Of a DNA stretch of 64,000 nucleotides, positions 1 through 6,752 are shown one piece after another. A program made the position numbers and the translations under genes. The DNA comes from Taibaiella soli (GTDB lineage Bacteria > Bacteroidota > Bacteroidia > Chitinophagales > Chitinophagaceae), in contig NZ_QKTW01000026.1 in the NCBI RefSeq assembly GCF_003236175.1, forward strand, positions 1 through 64,000, in the 5' to 3' direction. Within the stretch, counting starts at the first letter, position 1. Each line of letters starts with the position of its first letter. The notes beneath the pieces are model-generated. The model was given only the letters and a program-made list of their open reading frames with translations, did not search any database and was not told the origin of the DNA.

Positions 1-207
1 ATATAGTACACAGACTGGCACGGAGCAAAACAGGTTGGCAAATACCGCCAGGGACAACCAGTTTTTACCAAATAGAGCAAAGCGTCAATGATGGATCTTA
101 AACAATATTTGCCTTTGGTTTTGGCTGGTAAAAAACTTGATATAACTTGCCATTCGGAATCAGTTAAACTAGAAGGAAAACACATTTGCAAGATGGTGTT
201 TGATTAA
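1..207 (+). other. Unresolved fragment at window start, possible gene remnant
   Basis: No confident gene is seen here. In one frame there is a protein-like stretch (DWHGAKQVGKYRQGQPVFTK) that stops with TAG at 73. The same frame then reopens with ATG at 88 or 91 and gives a 39-residue peptide (start MMDLKQYLPL, end CKMVFD) ending at 207. The other two forward frames are also open until 89 and 105, so the composition is not decisive. It could be the decayed 3' end of a gene lying mostly outside the window, or a short real peptide. I assign no function. Confidence 0.2.
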
Positions 208-371
208 ACCTCTTAGTTACAACACTGATTCCTTTTTTTATGCTTTTCTTTTTAAACACCCTCTCAGCGGAGGCGAAATGGTACTGCTCGCCTTCTTAGG
301 CTCATTCCTGAGTTTTAGGCGTTGAGCTTTCCATGGTTAATTAACAACACAGTTTTAAGCTTTCAGCTTTT

Positions 372-403
372 TTTGACTTTTGACTTTTGACCTTTTAATT
401 TTG
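372..403 (+). promoter_or_regulatory. Bacteroidota-type promoter for the ICMT-like gene
   Basis: TTTG at 372-375 is followed after 20 bases by TAATTTTG at 396-403. This matches the Bacteroidota sigma-ABfr consensus (-33 TTTG, -7 TAnnTTTG). The start codon is 26 bases after the -7 element. The upstream element lies in a short TTTTGAC direct repeat, so its exact position is ambiguous. Confidence 0.6.
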
Positions 404-428
404 CAAGACCACACACAAGACCACACGT

Positions 429-962
429 ATGAATTTGACCCTGCTATTGTTTATTGCCTTCGTGGCACTGAGATTTTATTCCCTGTATATTTCAATCAGC
501 AATGAGAAAAAGCTGAAAGCACTCGGCGCCGTTGAATATGGACGAAACAACTCAGCAATACTTACCATAGCGCATATCTTTTATTATGCATTAGGATTGT
601 ATGAAGGCATGAATGCAGATCTCGATTATTCCGACAAGCTATCCATTTCCGGGCTGATTGTTTATGCGTTCGGCATCTGCATGCTGTATTATGTGATCAA
701 TGCGATTCGCCATGTGTGGACCGTAAAGCTGTACGTAGCCGACATTCAATACCACGCCATCAATAAATCATTACTGTTCCGCTTTGTAAGACATCCCAAT
801 TATATCCTGAATATTCTGCCCGAACTAGTTGGCTACGCGTTGTTTTTCCATGCATGGACTACACTTTGTGTTGGTTTGCCTTTATACCTCATTCCGCTGA
901 TCATTCGCATTGTGCAGGAAGAACGGGTAATGAAAAAGCATTTTGTGGACTATTCCCGTTAG
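429..962 (+). CDS. Isoprenylcysteine carboxyl methyltransferase-like membrane protein
   Basis: A 177-residue integral membrane protein resembling the ICMT/PEMT methyltransferase superfamily. These enzymes transfer a methyl group from S-adenosylmethionine to lipid-linked or small hydrophobic substrates within the membrane. The signature RHPNY is at residues 121-125, with a conserved glutamate at 132, and the C-terminal EER (164-166) is in the usual place before the last helix. About four to five hydrophobic segments are visible (around 3-22, 45-57, 72-92, 128-141 and 145-160). Bacterial members are widespread and their substrate is usually unknown, so none is assigned. The gene is followed after 9 bases by an RNA methyltransferase gene that seems to have its own promoter overlapping this stop codon. 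Confidence 0.75.
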   Translation: MNLTLLLFIAFVALRFYSLYISISNEKKLKALGAVEYGRNNSAILTIAHIFYYALGLYEGMNADLDYSDKLSISGLIVYAFGICMLYYVINAIRHVWTVKLYVADIQYHAINKSLLFRFVRHPNYILNILPELVGYALFFHAWTTLCVGLPLYLIPLIIRIVQEERVMKKHFVDYSR

Positions 963-967
963 TTTTG
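960..967 (+). promoter_or_regulatory. -7 element TAGTTTTG overlapping upstream stop codon
   Basis: TAGTTTTG contains the TAG stop of the upstream gene and ends 4 bases before the next ATG (972). If transcription starts about 5-8 bases after the element, as in characterised Bacteroidota promoters, the mRNA would be leaderless. No good -33 element was identified inside the upstream coding sequence. Confidence 0.45.
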
Positions 968-971
968 CCGC

Positions 972-1499
972 ATGTTTGTAAAAAAGACAATGGATGAGCT
1001 GGAGCGGAAGAGCGTAGCGGAAATGAAAGCAGGCGAAAAACATCCTGTAATACTGATCCTCGATGATGTGCGCAGTATGCATAATGTTGGTTCAACGTTC
1101 CGCACAGGCGATGCATTTGCAGTAGAAAGCATTTTCCTCTGCGGGTACACGCCACAGCCGCCACACCGCGATATTCATAAAACTGCATTAGGCGCAACAG
1201 AAACAGTCCATTGGCAACATTTTACCAATACTATTGATGCGGTGAACGAAGCACGGAGTAAAGGTTACAAAGTATATGCCATCGAACAGGCGCACAACAG
1301 TATTGCACTACAGGATTTTTCGTGGAATACCGCAGAACCGGTAGCTTTTGTATTTGGCAACGAAGTAAGCGGTGTACAAGAAGCAGTGATGGAACTTGCT
1401 GACGGTTGTATAGAAATTCCACAATGGGGCGCTAAACATTCCCTGAATATTTCAGTGACCGTAGGCGTAGTACTTTGGGAACTGATGCGACGCCATTGA
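972..1499 (+). CDS. SpoU/TrmH family RNA 2'-O-methyltransferase
   Basis: A 175-residue SPOUT-class enzyme predicted to methylate the 2'-OH of a ribose in tRNA or rRNA using SAM. The three SpoU motifs are present: motif 1 with HNVGSTFRTGDAF (N38, R44), motif 2 with AFVFGNEVSGV (about 120-130), and motif 3, the knotted SAM site, with IEIPQWGAKHSLNISVTVG (about 148-166). It is about the size of a bare catalytic domain and lacks the N-terminal L30e-like substrate-binding domain of RlmB or TrmH-L types. The exact RNA target cannot be read from sequence. It may be expressed from the leaderless promoter at 960-967 as well as by read-through from the upstream gene. Confidence 0.88.
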   Translation: MFVKKTMDELERKSVAEMKAGEKHPVILILDDVRSMHNVGSTFRTGDAFAVESIFLCGYTPQPPHRDIHKTALGATETVHWQHFTNTIDAVNEARSKGYKVYAIEQAHNSIALQDFSWNTAEPVAFVFGNEVSGVQEAVMELADGCIEIPQWGAKHSLNISVTVGVVLWELMRRH

Positions 1500-1625
1500 T
1501 GATTTGATATTTGCGATTTCTGATTGACAGACACCCACACGATACAATTATCAGTCACATTAATCAGAAATTACAAATAATAATGAGTAAATCCATCACA
1601 AATCAGAAATCAAAAATCAGAAATA

Positions 1626-2657
1626 ATGAAAAGTTTTGCGAGTGATAATTATGCCGGCGTTCTGCCTGAAGTAATGCAAGCATTACAGACTGCGAACAAT
1701 GGCCATGCGCGTTCTTATGGTGCCGATGAAATCACAGAACGCGTTACGGCGCAATTACGTGAACTACTCGGGACTGATGTTGAAGTATTGTTTGTATTTA
1801 ACGGTACCGGTGCCAACGTTTTAAGTCTGAGTGCCGCTACACAATCATTCAATGCTGTGCTTTGCGGCGATATCTCCCATATTTACAACGACGAATCTTC
1901 CGCACCGGAGACCTTTACTGGATGCCGGTTCTTCGCTTTACCCACGAATAAAGAAGGGAAACTCGAACCGCAAACCGTAGCAAACAAAGTGCAACGCAAA
2001 GGCGATGTGCATTATGCGCAGATCAAAATGCTTTCAGTAACGCAGTCCACCGAATATGGCACTGTATATTCTATTGACGAATTGAAAGCGTTATCTGCTG
2101 TCTGTAAAGAGAAAGACCTTTATTTCCATATTGACGGATCCCGTTTTTTCAATGCAGCAGCCAGTTTAAATTGTTCACTGAAAGAACTGACGACTGATGT
2201 TGGTGTTGATATTCTTTCTTTAGGGGGAACAAAACTGGGTATGATGTTTGGCGAAGCTGTAATTGTTTTCAATAAAAAACTGGCAGAAAATATTCGTTTC
2301 CAACAAAAACAAGTGATGCAACTCGCTTCTAAAACACGCTTCATTGCTGCGCAATTTGAAGCATTGTTGCACAACGAACTTTGGAGAAAGACGGCTACTC
2401 ATGCAAATGAAATGGCGCAACTGCTCTATCGTTCACTGCAAGAAATTCCGGATGTAAAGGTTACGATGCCGGTACATGCCAATGTTGTTTTCGCAGAATT
2501 GCCAATCAGTTGGAACGAACCACTTCAAGAAAGATTCCCCTTCTACATCTGGCTAGAAGCCACAAACGAAGCTCGTCTCATGTGCGCCTGGGACACAACG
2601 AAAGAAGACATTGAGGAATTTGTGGAAGCAATGCAGGAAATGGGACGGGAGTTTTAA
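1626..2657 (+). CDS. ltaE: Low-specificity L-threonine aldolase
   Basis: A 343-residue PLP-dependent fold-type I enzyme of the beta-eliminating lyase/threonine aldolase family. It is predicted to cleave L-threonine or allo-threonine to glycine and acetaldehyde in the cytoplasm. The PLP lysine is K203 in SLGGTKLGMMFG. The N-terminal pattern with NYAG and SYGADEITERV is typical, as is the FNGTGANVLSL phosphate-binding region. The length is normal. The leader is filled with short imperfect repeats of AATCAGAAATC, which are common spacer sequence in this genome. Stereospecificity (L-allo versus low-specificity) cannot be decided here. The gene symbol is by family analogy. Confidence 0.85.
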   Translation: MKSFASDNYAGVLPEVMQALQTANNGHARSYGADEITERVTAQLRELLGTDVEVLFVFNGTGANVLSLSAATQSFNAVLCGDISHIYNDESSAPETFTGCRFFALPTNKEGKLEPQTVANKVQRKGDVHYAQIKMLSVTQSTEYGTVYSIDELKALSAVCKEKDLYFHIDGSRFFNAAASLNCSLKELTTDVGVDILSLGGTKLGMMFGEAVIVFNKKLAENIRFQQKQVMQLASKTRFIAAQFEALLHNELWRKTATHANEMAQLLYRSLQEIPDVKVTMPVHANVVFAELPISWNEPLQERFPFYIWLEATNEARLMCAWDTTKEDIEEFVEAMQEMGREF

Positions 2658-2774
2658 CCTCACTCGCGTCGCTGCGAGGCACGAAGCAGTCTGCACTGTG
2701 TTATAGCCAAACAATACGTGCAGGTTGCTTTGTCACTCCTAACGTCGCTCCGCGCAATGACGCGATAATTAGCA

Positions 2775-2897
2775 CTCATTACGCGGGATCCTTCCTGCCG
2801 TCGCGATGACCATATTATTTTATAAACCGGGGGCAAGTAATGAGCGTTACGTTTGTTTGTCATGTCGACGCAAGGAGACATCCCGCGAAATTTGGAC
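2775..2897. repeat. Dispersed palindromic intergenic repeat, CGCGGGATCC family, inverted pair
   Basis: Two inverted half-units flank a short spacer. The left half starts CTCATTACGCGGGATCCTTC (2775) and runs to GCGATGAC. The right half starts TGTCATGTCGACG at 2858 and ends with ATCCCGCGAAATTTGG. Related copies occur at 23366-23405, 28576-28652 and 28674-28742. Upstream, around 2674-2700, is a piece of another common family (TGCGAGGCACGAAGCAGTCT). The element is noncoding. Confidence 0.6.
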
Positions 2898-2902
2898 GTA
2901 CG

Positions 2903-3229
2903 TTAAATAGGTTTCACAGTACAATTAGCCTCTGCCAGCACTCTCGCCGCCAACTCATTCCCCTGCGTCATAAACACCGCTTCAGTAAAACGTACCATAT
3001 CGTTGCACAGCGACACATAACCACCTACGTCTTGTTGCGTATCTATTACAGTCAATAGCCAGTCTTGCAACAACATCCGTACCTCAGCCAATGTATACTG
3101 ATGAAAGAAACGATCAATAACCGTCTGCGGATCGGCGATCTCCTGTACCGTGAGCTGTAGCGGCCAGCCTACCCAATGCGGCGCGTTCGTACTGTCTTTG
3201 GCAAGCGGTAGTTGTTGCTCTTGTTTCAT
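2903..3229 (-). CDS. Hypothetical protein, small, soluble
   Basis: A 108-residue protein I do not recognise. The ATG at 3229 (MKQEQQLPL) is preferred over a GTG seven codons upstream. It is predicted mostly helical, acidic and free of signal peptide or membrane segments. Notable pieces are PHWVGWPLQLT near the N-terminus, a central FFHQYTLAEVRMLLQDWLL helix and NDMVRFTEAVFMTQGNELA towards the C-terminus. The evenly amphipathic helices and lack of low-complexity sequence suggest a real protein rather than a shadow frame. It stands alone, surrounded by dispersed repeats. It could be a small partner or regulatory protein, but nothing in the context supports a specific role. Confidence 0.6.
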   Translation of the reverse strand: MKQEQQLPLAKDSTNAPHWVGWPLQLTVQEIADPQTVIDRFFHQYTLAEVRMLLQDWLLTVIDTQQDVGGYVSLCNDMVRFTEAVFMTQGNELAARVLAEANCTVKPI

Positions 3230-3608
3230 ACTATAAGATTGATCACACAAAACAAGTCTTCACCGTCCGCCTAATCTATACAGTCAACGCATCTTTTATG
3301 CTGCTGCGTTGGCTAAGTCTTTGGTATATTATGCATAGCACTGTATAATACATACTAATAGGTATAGGCCACCTAACTGAAAAAAACTACATTTGGAACA
3401 ATGTGGGCAATGGTGAATGGTCAATCTCGTGTGATTGTACAAATAAATGAGTACCCTCTGCGGGTCATTGCGAGGAATGCCCTAACAGCAAAGCTGTGGG
3501 AATGACGTGGCAACCTGATTTCGCGGCGGGAAAACAACACAAATAACTAAAACACTTCCTCCCGCTTTGTCATGCTGAGCGGAGACGAAGCATAAACACA
3601 ACTATATT
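3230..3608. other. Intergenic spacer with dispersed repeats between divergent genes
   Basis: This spacer separates the divergent hypothetical gene and the XRE regulator. The first 230 bases are AT-rich with no recognisable structure. It then holds a half-copy of the GATTTCGC repeat family and a TGTCATGCTGAGCGGAGACG repeat fragment at about 3568-3594 directly before the regulator's start, so the regulator's promoter may lie within repeat sequence. No convincing TAnnTTTG element was found. Confidence 0.5.
3461..3525 (+). repeat. Half-copy of the GATTTCGC inverted-repeat family
   Basis: The sequence runs from CGGGTCATTGCGAGG to CAACCTGATTTCGC. It is related to the right halves of the complete elements at 4896-5076 and 6753-6934, including the inner AACAGCAAAGCTGT stem. 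No matching left half is visible, so this is a solo half. Confidence 0.6.
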
Positions 3609-4010
3609 ATGAAACATATTCACGAAGGCCGCAACATAAAACGCTTCCGCGAAATGCTGGGCATAAAACAGGAAGCACTCGCTTTTGAGCTCGGCGACGA
3701 CTGGACACAAAAGAAAGTATCACTGCTGGAACAAAAGGAAACCGTAGAACCTGCCGTGCTGCAACAAGTGTCTGCAGTATTAAAGATTCCAGTGGAGGCT
3801 TTTAAGAATTTTGATGAGGAGCAGGCGGTTACTTTTATATCCAGTACACTTAATGATACACAGGGCATCATAAATTATTCTCCAACTTTTAATAACGATC
3901 CGATTGAAAAGATCATGCAATTGCACGAAGAGAAGATTGCGCTGTATGAAAGAATGCTGAAGGAGAAGGATGAAATGATGGCGAGATTGGAGAAGATGAT
4001 TGCGCATTAA
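3609..4010 (+). CDS. XRE-family HTH transcriptional regulator with C-terminal coiled coil
   Basis: A 133-residue predicted DNA-binding protein. Residues 5-64 form a Cro/CI-type helix-turn-helix: NIKRFREMLGIKQEALAFEL gives the first helices, KKVSLLEQKE the recognition region, and LKIPVEAF the end of the fold. The C-terminal 45 residues are charged and heptad-like (EKIALYERMLKEKDEMMARL), which suggests dimerisation. This architecture is very common in Bacteroidota. The next gene, a Shedu-like nuclease, starts 9 bases after this stop, so the two are almost certainly co-transcribed. The regulator probably controls the nuclease, as small HTH proteins do for toxic or defence effectors; that link is inference. 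Confidence 0.8.
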   Translation: MKHIHEGRNIKRFREMLGIKQEALAFELGDDWTQKKVSLLEQKETVEPAVLQQVSAVLKIPVEAFKNFDEEQAVTFISSTLNDTQGIINYSPTFNNDPIEKIMQLHEEKIALYERMLKEKDEMMARLEKMIAH

Positions 4011-4019
4011 ATCGTAATT

Positions 4020-4823
4020 ATGGAAAAAGAACTTTATTCATGGAGAAACCTCGCAAATTCCAATACTCATAGAGGTATAATAAAAGATTGGAAGGGACTA
4101 CTTGACAATACGAAACTAAAAGAAAAAGATTACCATTCTTTCCTATCAGCGGCTCCGTATTTTTTCTTCTGTCCTCTAGAAGCTCACCTCGTAATTTCCA
4201 AACTAAAGTTAGGTTCGGAATATGAAACAGACTTTATTGTTGTCAAGGAGGGCTACAGTAGCGGAACAATTTATGAATTCGTCGAAATAGAAAGTCCCCA
4301 TACGAAACTTTTTGACTCAAAAGGAAAGCCTTCTTCTAAACTTAACGCAGCATTGCAACAAATCATGGATTGGAAGCGATTTCTAAAAAGCGATAAGACT
4401 TTTTTTAAGAAATTCTTGCCAACAGTAAATACAAGAATTGACAGCAATAGCAAAATTGAATTTAAAATTGTCATTGGTCGCAGAAGTGACAATCAAGAGG
4501 AAATGGAAAAACGCGAACAATACTGTGATGAGAACAACATAGAAATAATGTCTTTTGACAGACTATCCGATATTGCAAACCGGAATTTATTTCCCGATGA
4601 ACCAACTATTTATTCTGGGCAAATGCACTTCTTAGAAGACCTCCAAAAAAAGAATGAGTTAGCTAATCCATTTTTTGAGTGCGTCTCCGATTCGACTTGG
4701 AAATCTATTTGTAAGAAAGGACACGCACGTCATTTCTATACAAACTTTCTCGATGACATTTTAGCACATAGAACCTACAATAAATATTTTGATCAATTTA
4801 AAAAGGAGTTTATCCGCACGTAA
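4020..4823 (+). CDS. Shedu-like (DUF4263) PD-(D/E)XK nuclease-fold protein, putative antiphage effector
   Basis: A 267-residue protein resembling the C-terminal nuclease domain of Shedu (SduA, DUF4263), a single-protein antiphage defence family. The core is visible as D71 in YETDFIVV, E89 in FVEIESP, and the helix carrying QQIMDW at 113-118, which corresponds to the family's AxxQixxY segment. The usual lysine of the ExK motif is E91 here (E-I-E), so activity is uncertain. Residues 145-190 (KIEFKIVIGRR then IEIMSFDRLSDIA) look like the later strand and helix of the fold, followed by about 75 residues with no recognised domain. The gene is visibly more AT-rich than its neighbours and is paired with an XRE regulator between dispersed repeats, consistent with horizontal acquisition. 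It could also be a non-defence restriction-like protein. Confidence 0.65.
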   Translation: MEKELYSWRNLANSNTHRGIIKDWKGLLDNTKLKEKDYHSFLSAAPYFFFCPLEAHLVISKLKLGSEYETDFIVVKEGYSSGTIYEFVEIESPHTKLFDSKGKPSSKLNAALQQIMDWKRFLKSDKTFFKKFLPTVNTRIDSNSKIEFKIVIGRRSDNQEEMEKREQYCDENNIEIMSFDRLSDIANRNLFPDEPTIYSGQMHFLEDLQKKNELANPFFECVSDSTWKSICKKGHARHFYTNFLDDILAHRTYNKYFDQFKKEFIRT

Positions 4824-4895
4824 GTCAGGAAAAAATTACTGACTCATGCATTCAATCTCTCAACTAATACTCCTTTTTCTCTTAATTCGTCTTCC

Positions 4896-5076
4896 GCGAA
4901 ATCAGATTACCACTTCGTCGTTCCTCCTCATCGCAATGACCCGCAAGGTTGTCTGCACACGTTGTTTGCGATGACCGTAGGGTTGTACACTCGCGCTGAG
5001 TAACACATCTTGTAGGTCATCACGAGGAGCCACCTTACAGTGAAACTGTGGGGGCGACGTGGTGATCTGATTTCGC
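4896..5076. repeat. 181-bp inverted-repeat element, GCGAAATCAGAT...ATCTGATTTCGC, MITE-like
   Basis: The element has complementary ends: GCGAAATCAGATTACCACTT on the left and GTGGTGATCTGATTTCGC on the right. Inside the left end is TCCTCATCGCAATGACC, mirrored by GGTCATCACGAGGAGCCACC on the right. A nearly equal-sized copy (182 bp) is at 6753-6934. No open reading frame is inside. It fits a nonautonomous palindromic element or a REP-like composite. It fills the space between the Shedu-like gene and the GIY-YIG gene. Confidence 0.7.
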
Positions 5077-5108
5077 TAAGAGAAAATTATTACATCGTGC
5101 GATCTTCA

Positions 5109-5405
5109 TTATTCATTTATCTCTTCCCACAAATCTTGCCAATTCGGATTTCGTTTCTTTATTAAATCAATTTTAAACGCACGATGTCGGTCCTTCAAAC
5201 GCTTTTCCCCTGCAATCGCATCGCCAATTGAATCGAAACGGTAGTAATAGACAAGCTTTACACAATTGTATTTTGCAGTGAAGCAATTAGGATAATACTT
5301 AGTACGGTGCTGCCACACTCGTTGAGAAAGGTTTGACGTAACACCGATGTATAATACACTATTGGCAAGTGTGGTCATAACGTAGACAAAGCCTGCTTTT
5401 TGCAT
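5109..5405 (-). CDS. GIY-YIG domain nuclease-family protein
   Basis: A 98-residue single-domain GIY-YIG protein of the UPF0213/YhbQ-like group. The two signature strands are FVYVM (Y8) and VLYIG (Y19, G21). These are followed by the conserved arginine R29 in SQRVWQH and the catalytic-type glutamate E67 in AGEKRLKDRHR. No DNA-binding domain is attached. Such proteins are predicted structure-specific or repair-like nucleases and often occur in many copies in Bacteroidota genomes; their physiological role is unknown. The gene is isolated between two repeat elements, typical of a mobile or recently acquired gene. Confidence 0.85.
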   Translation of the reverse strand: MQKAGFVYVMTTLANSVLYIGVTSNLSQRVWQHRTKYYPNCFTAKYNCVKLVYYYRFDSIGDAIAGEKRLKDRHRAFKIDLIKKRNPNWQDLWEEINE

Positions 5406-5444
5406 AAATCCTAAATGACAAACCGCGTGCCAATTTAATTCAGC

Positions 5445-5495
5445 GCGAAATCAGATCGCCACATCCTCGTACCTCGTCATCGCGATGACCCGCGG
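5445..5495 (-). repeat. Left half-copy of the GCGAAATCAGAT repeat family
   Basis: GCGAAATCAGATCGCCACATC followed by CCTCGTCATCGCGATGACCC matches the left half of the 181-182-bp elements. The right half is not adjacent. The next right half in matching orientation ends at about 6707, on the other side of the HU-like gene and the palindrome array. Confidence 0.6.
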
Positions 5496-5561
5496 GAATA
5501 ATACACATGTTGTAGTAAGTTCAAAACTAACGTTACGTCACAATACAGATAAATAACAAAA

Positions 5562-5580
5562 CCCGCGATCACGTCGCGGG
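5562..5580 (-). terminator. Rho-independent terminator of the HU-like gene
   Basis: A perfect stem CCCGCGA / TCGCGGG encloses a 5-base loop. On the minus strand it is followed by TTTTGTTATTT, consistent with termination about 40 bases after the HU-like stop codon. A pyrimidine tail on the plus side means it could also act on the other strand. Confidence 0.75.
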
Positions 5581-5618
5581 TTTCCCTTTTAACCAATTAA
5601 CCTAATTAACCAATTAAC

Positions 5619-6002
5619 TCACTTAACCTTCCTATACTCCACTCCATCCAATTTCTTTGCAATCTCTTTGCCGGGACGGAAATGAAGTTTGTTGCCTTTG
5701 ATGGCGGTTGCAATTACTTCCTCTTCGGTAGCCATACCTTCACTTTGGAGCGTGAGCGAAAAGCTGCCGAAATCGCCGAGGCGTACAATGTTGCCTTTGC
5801 CTAACTCTTCAGGAATAATGTGCAAGAGGTTTTCTAATACTGCCAATACATCGGCGCTGCTTACGGTGCTACGGGCGGCAATTTCTGTAGACAATTCACG
5901 CAGACTGATATCACCGGAGCTTTGAACGCTGACATACCATTTCTTCGGGTCGTTTGGCTTTTGCGGATTGGGGCGTTGCACCACTGAAAATTTTACGGAC
6001 AT
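5619..6002 (-). CDS. HU-family (DNABII) DNA-binding protein, Bacteroidota-type
   Basis: A 127-residue nucleoid-type protein. From about residue 32 the order of elements is that of HU/IHF: a helical ISLRELSTEIAARSTVSSADV dimerisation region, then VLENLLHIIPEELGKGNIVRLGDFGSF (the strand and GDFG turn before the arms), and a C-terminal KLHFRPGKEIAKKL, which corresponds to the RPG/helix end. The extra N-terminal 30 residues (KFSVVQRPNPQKPNDPKKWY) are typical of Bacteroidota HU-like proteins that are longer than the 90-residue canonical form. It probably bends or packages DNA. About 150 bases upstream of its start begins an array of four phased palindromes, a possible autoregulatory or architectural site. 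Confidence 0.85.
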   Translation of the reverse strand: MSVKFSVVQRPNPQKPNDPKKWYVSVQSSGDISLRELSTEIAARSTVSSADVLAVLENLLHIIPEELGKGNIVRLGDFGSFSLTLQSEGMATEEEVIATAIKGNKLHFRPGKEIAKKLDGVEYRKVK

Positions 6003-6152
6003 AATTTATCTGTTTTATTGCAGGATGTAATGCAATTTTCAGGCCAGTTTTCGCCGCAGATGCCGGTTTTATGAAGAAAGGAACTAACGATACGCCAATC
6101 AGCCACTTTATGTCTTTACGTATAATTGGCGCAGTCGTCTTAAGGAGTGCTC

Positions 6153-6239
6153 CAACTAGTACGTACTAGTTGATAAAATAGTACGTACTAGTTGCGTAAA
6201 TAGTGCGTATTAGTTGGGTAAATAGTACGCACTATTTTC
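6153..6239. promoter_or_regulatory. Four-unit array of palindromic sites with exact 22-bp period
   Basis: Four cores of 12 bp begin at 6157, 6179, 6201 and 6223, exactly 22 bp apart: TAGTACGTACTA twice, then TAGTGCGTATTA and TAGTACGCACTA. The first lies in a perfect 20-bp palindrome, CAACTAGTACGTACTAGTTG (6153-6172). The linkers (GTTG followed by AT-rich bases) are also partly conserved. Spacing of two helical turns places all sites on one face of the DNA, as in iterated operators or replication iterons. The nearest start codon is that of the HU-like gene, about 150 bp away on the minus strand. The binding protein is unknown. Confidence 0.8.
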
Positions 6240-6415
6240 GCGGGTATTCAGAAGCAGCCACCGAGGCTGATTGCAAAGCGCATTGTTTTGAATAAAATAT
6301 AGTGATGATTACACTCATTAATCGGGGTCTCTCCTATCGTGCCAATGGCACATTTAAAATTGAGTTCAATTTCAAGGCTCTTAGTTTGGCAGCACAGTAG
6401 CAATGAAGCTCAATC

Positions 6416-6464
6416 GGGCGACCGTCTAAGCCATGGAGTGATCTGGCTTAGACTGCCCTTTTTT
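6416..6464 (+). terminator. Strong stem-loop with T-run, terminator-like, no upstream gene
   Basis: GTCTAAGCCA (6424-6433) pairs perfectly with TGGCTTAGAC (6444-6453). The stem is extended by GGGC (6416) with GCCC (6455-6458) and followed by six T. It has full intrinsic-terminator form, but no plus-strand gene ends upstream. It may end an untranslated RNA or be part of a mobile repeat. Confidence 0.55.
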
Positions 6465-6465
6465 G

Positions 6466-6494
6466 CCTACTTTTTTTGGCATAAAAAAAGTAGG
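6466..6494. repeat. Stem-loop CCTACTTTTTTT / AAAAAAAGTAGG
   Basis: A 12-bp perfect inverted repeat, CCTACTTTTTTT and AAAAAAAGTAGG, encloses GGCAT. It follows the terminator-like hairpin directly. Similar stem-loops with a CTAC and poly-T arm are frequent intergenic repeats in bacterial genomes. No function is assigned. Confidence 0.6.
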
Positions 6495-6642
6495 AGAAGA
6501 ATGATTCGAAGCTTGCTAGAACTACTATCATCTAATCAAGGAGTATTGTCTTTTGATTATGGGCACCATATAATTAGTCGAGATGACCATGTTATTATAA
6601 TCTTGTGAGGCATGATGACCTACTGTTATACAACCTCGTTTT

Positions 6643-6707
6643 CGGGTCATCACGAGGAGCCATCTAACAGTGAAACTGCGGGGGCGACGTGGTGATCTGA
6701 TTTCGCG
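6643..6707 (+). repeat. Right half-copy of the GATTTCGC repeat family
   Basis: CGGGTCATCACGAGGAGCC leads to an inner AACAGTGAAACTG stem and ends GTGGTGATCTGATTTCGC. It is almost identical to the right half of the element at 6753-6934 and to the right half of 4896-5076. Confidence 0.65.
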
Positions 6708-6752
6708 CTGAGATATCCATTATATTGTTCTGCACATTAAACGCAACACTAC

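Noticed and set aside
2840-3058. 72-codon plus-strand frame
   Set aside because: It begins within a dispersed palindromic repeat and runs opposite the better hypothetical gene at 2903-3229.
4020-4823. Complete multi-gene defence island
   Set aside because: Only the XRE and Shedu-like pair and a lone GIY-YIG protein are present. No restriction-modification, Abi, toxin-antitoxin or integrase genes were recognised nearby.
6153-6239. Origin of plasmid replication
   Set aside because: The array looks iteron-like, but there is no Rep gene, no AT-rich unwinding box and no partition genes around it; operator array kept as the neutral description.
6339-6608. 89-codon plus-strand frame
   Set aside because: It contains a strong terminator-like hairpin and a poly-T stem-loop, has no recognisable domain and no start signals.
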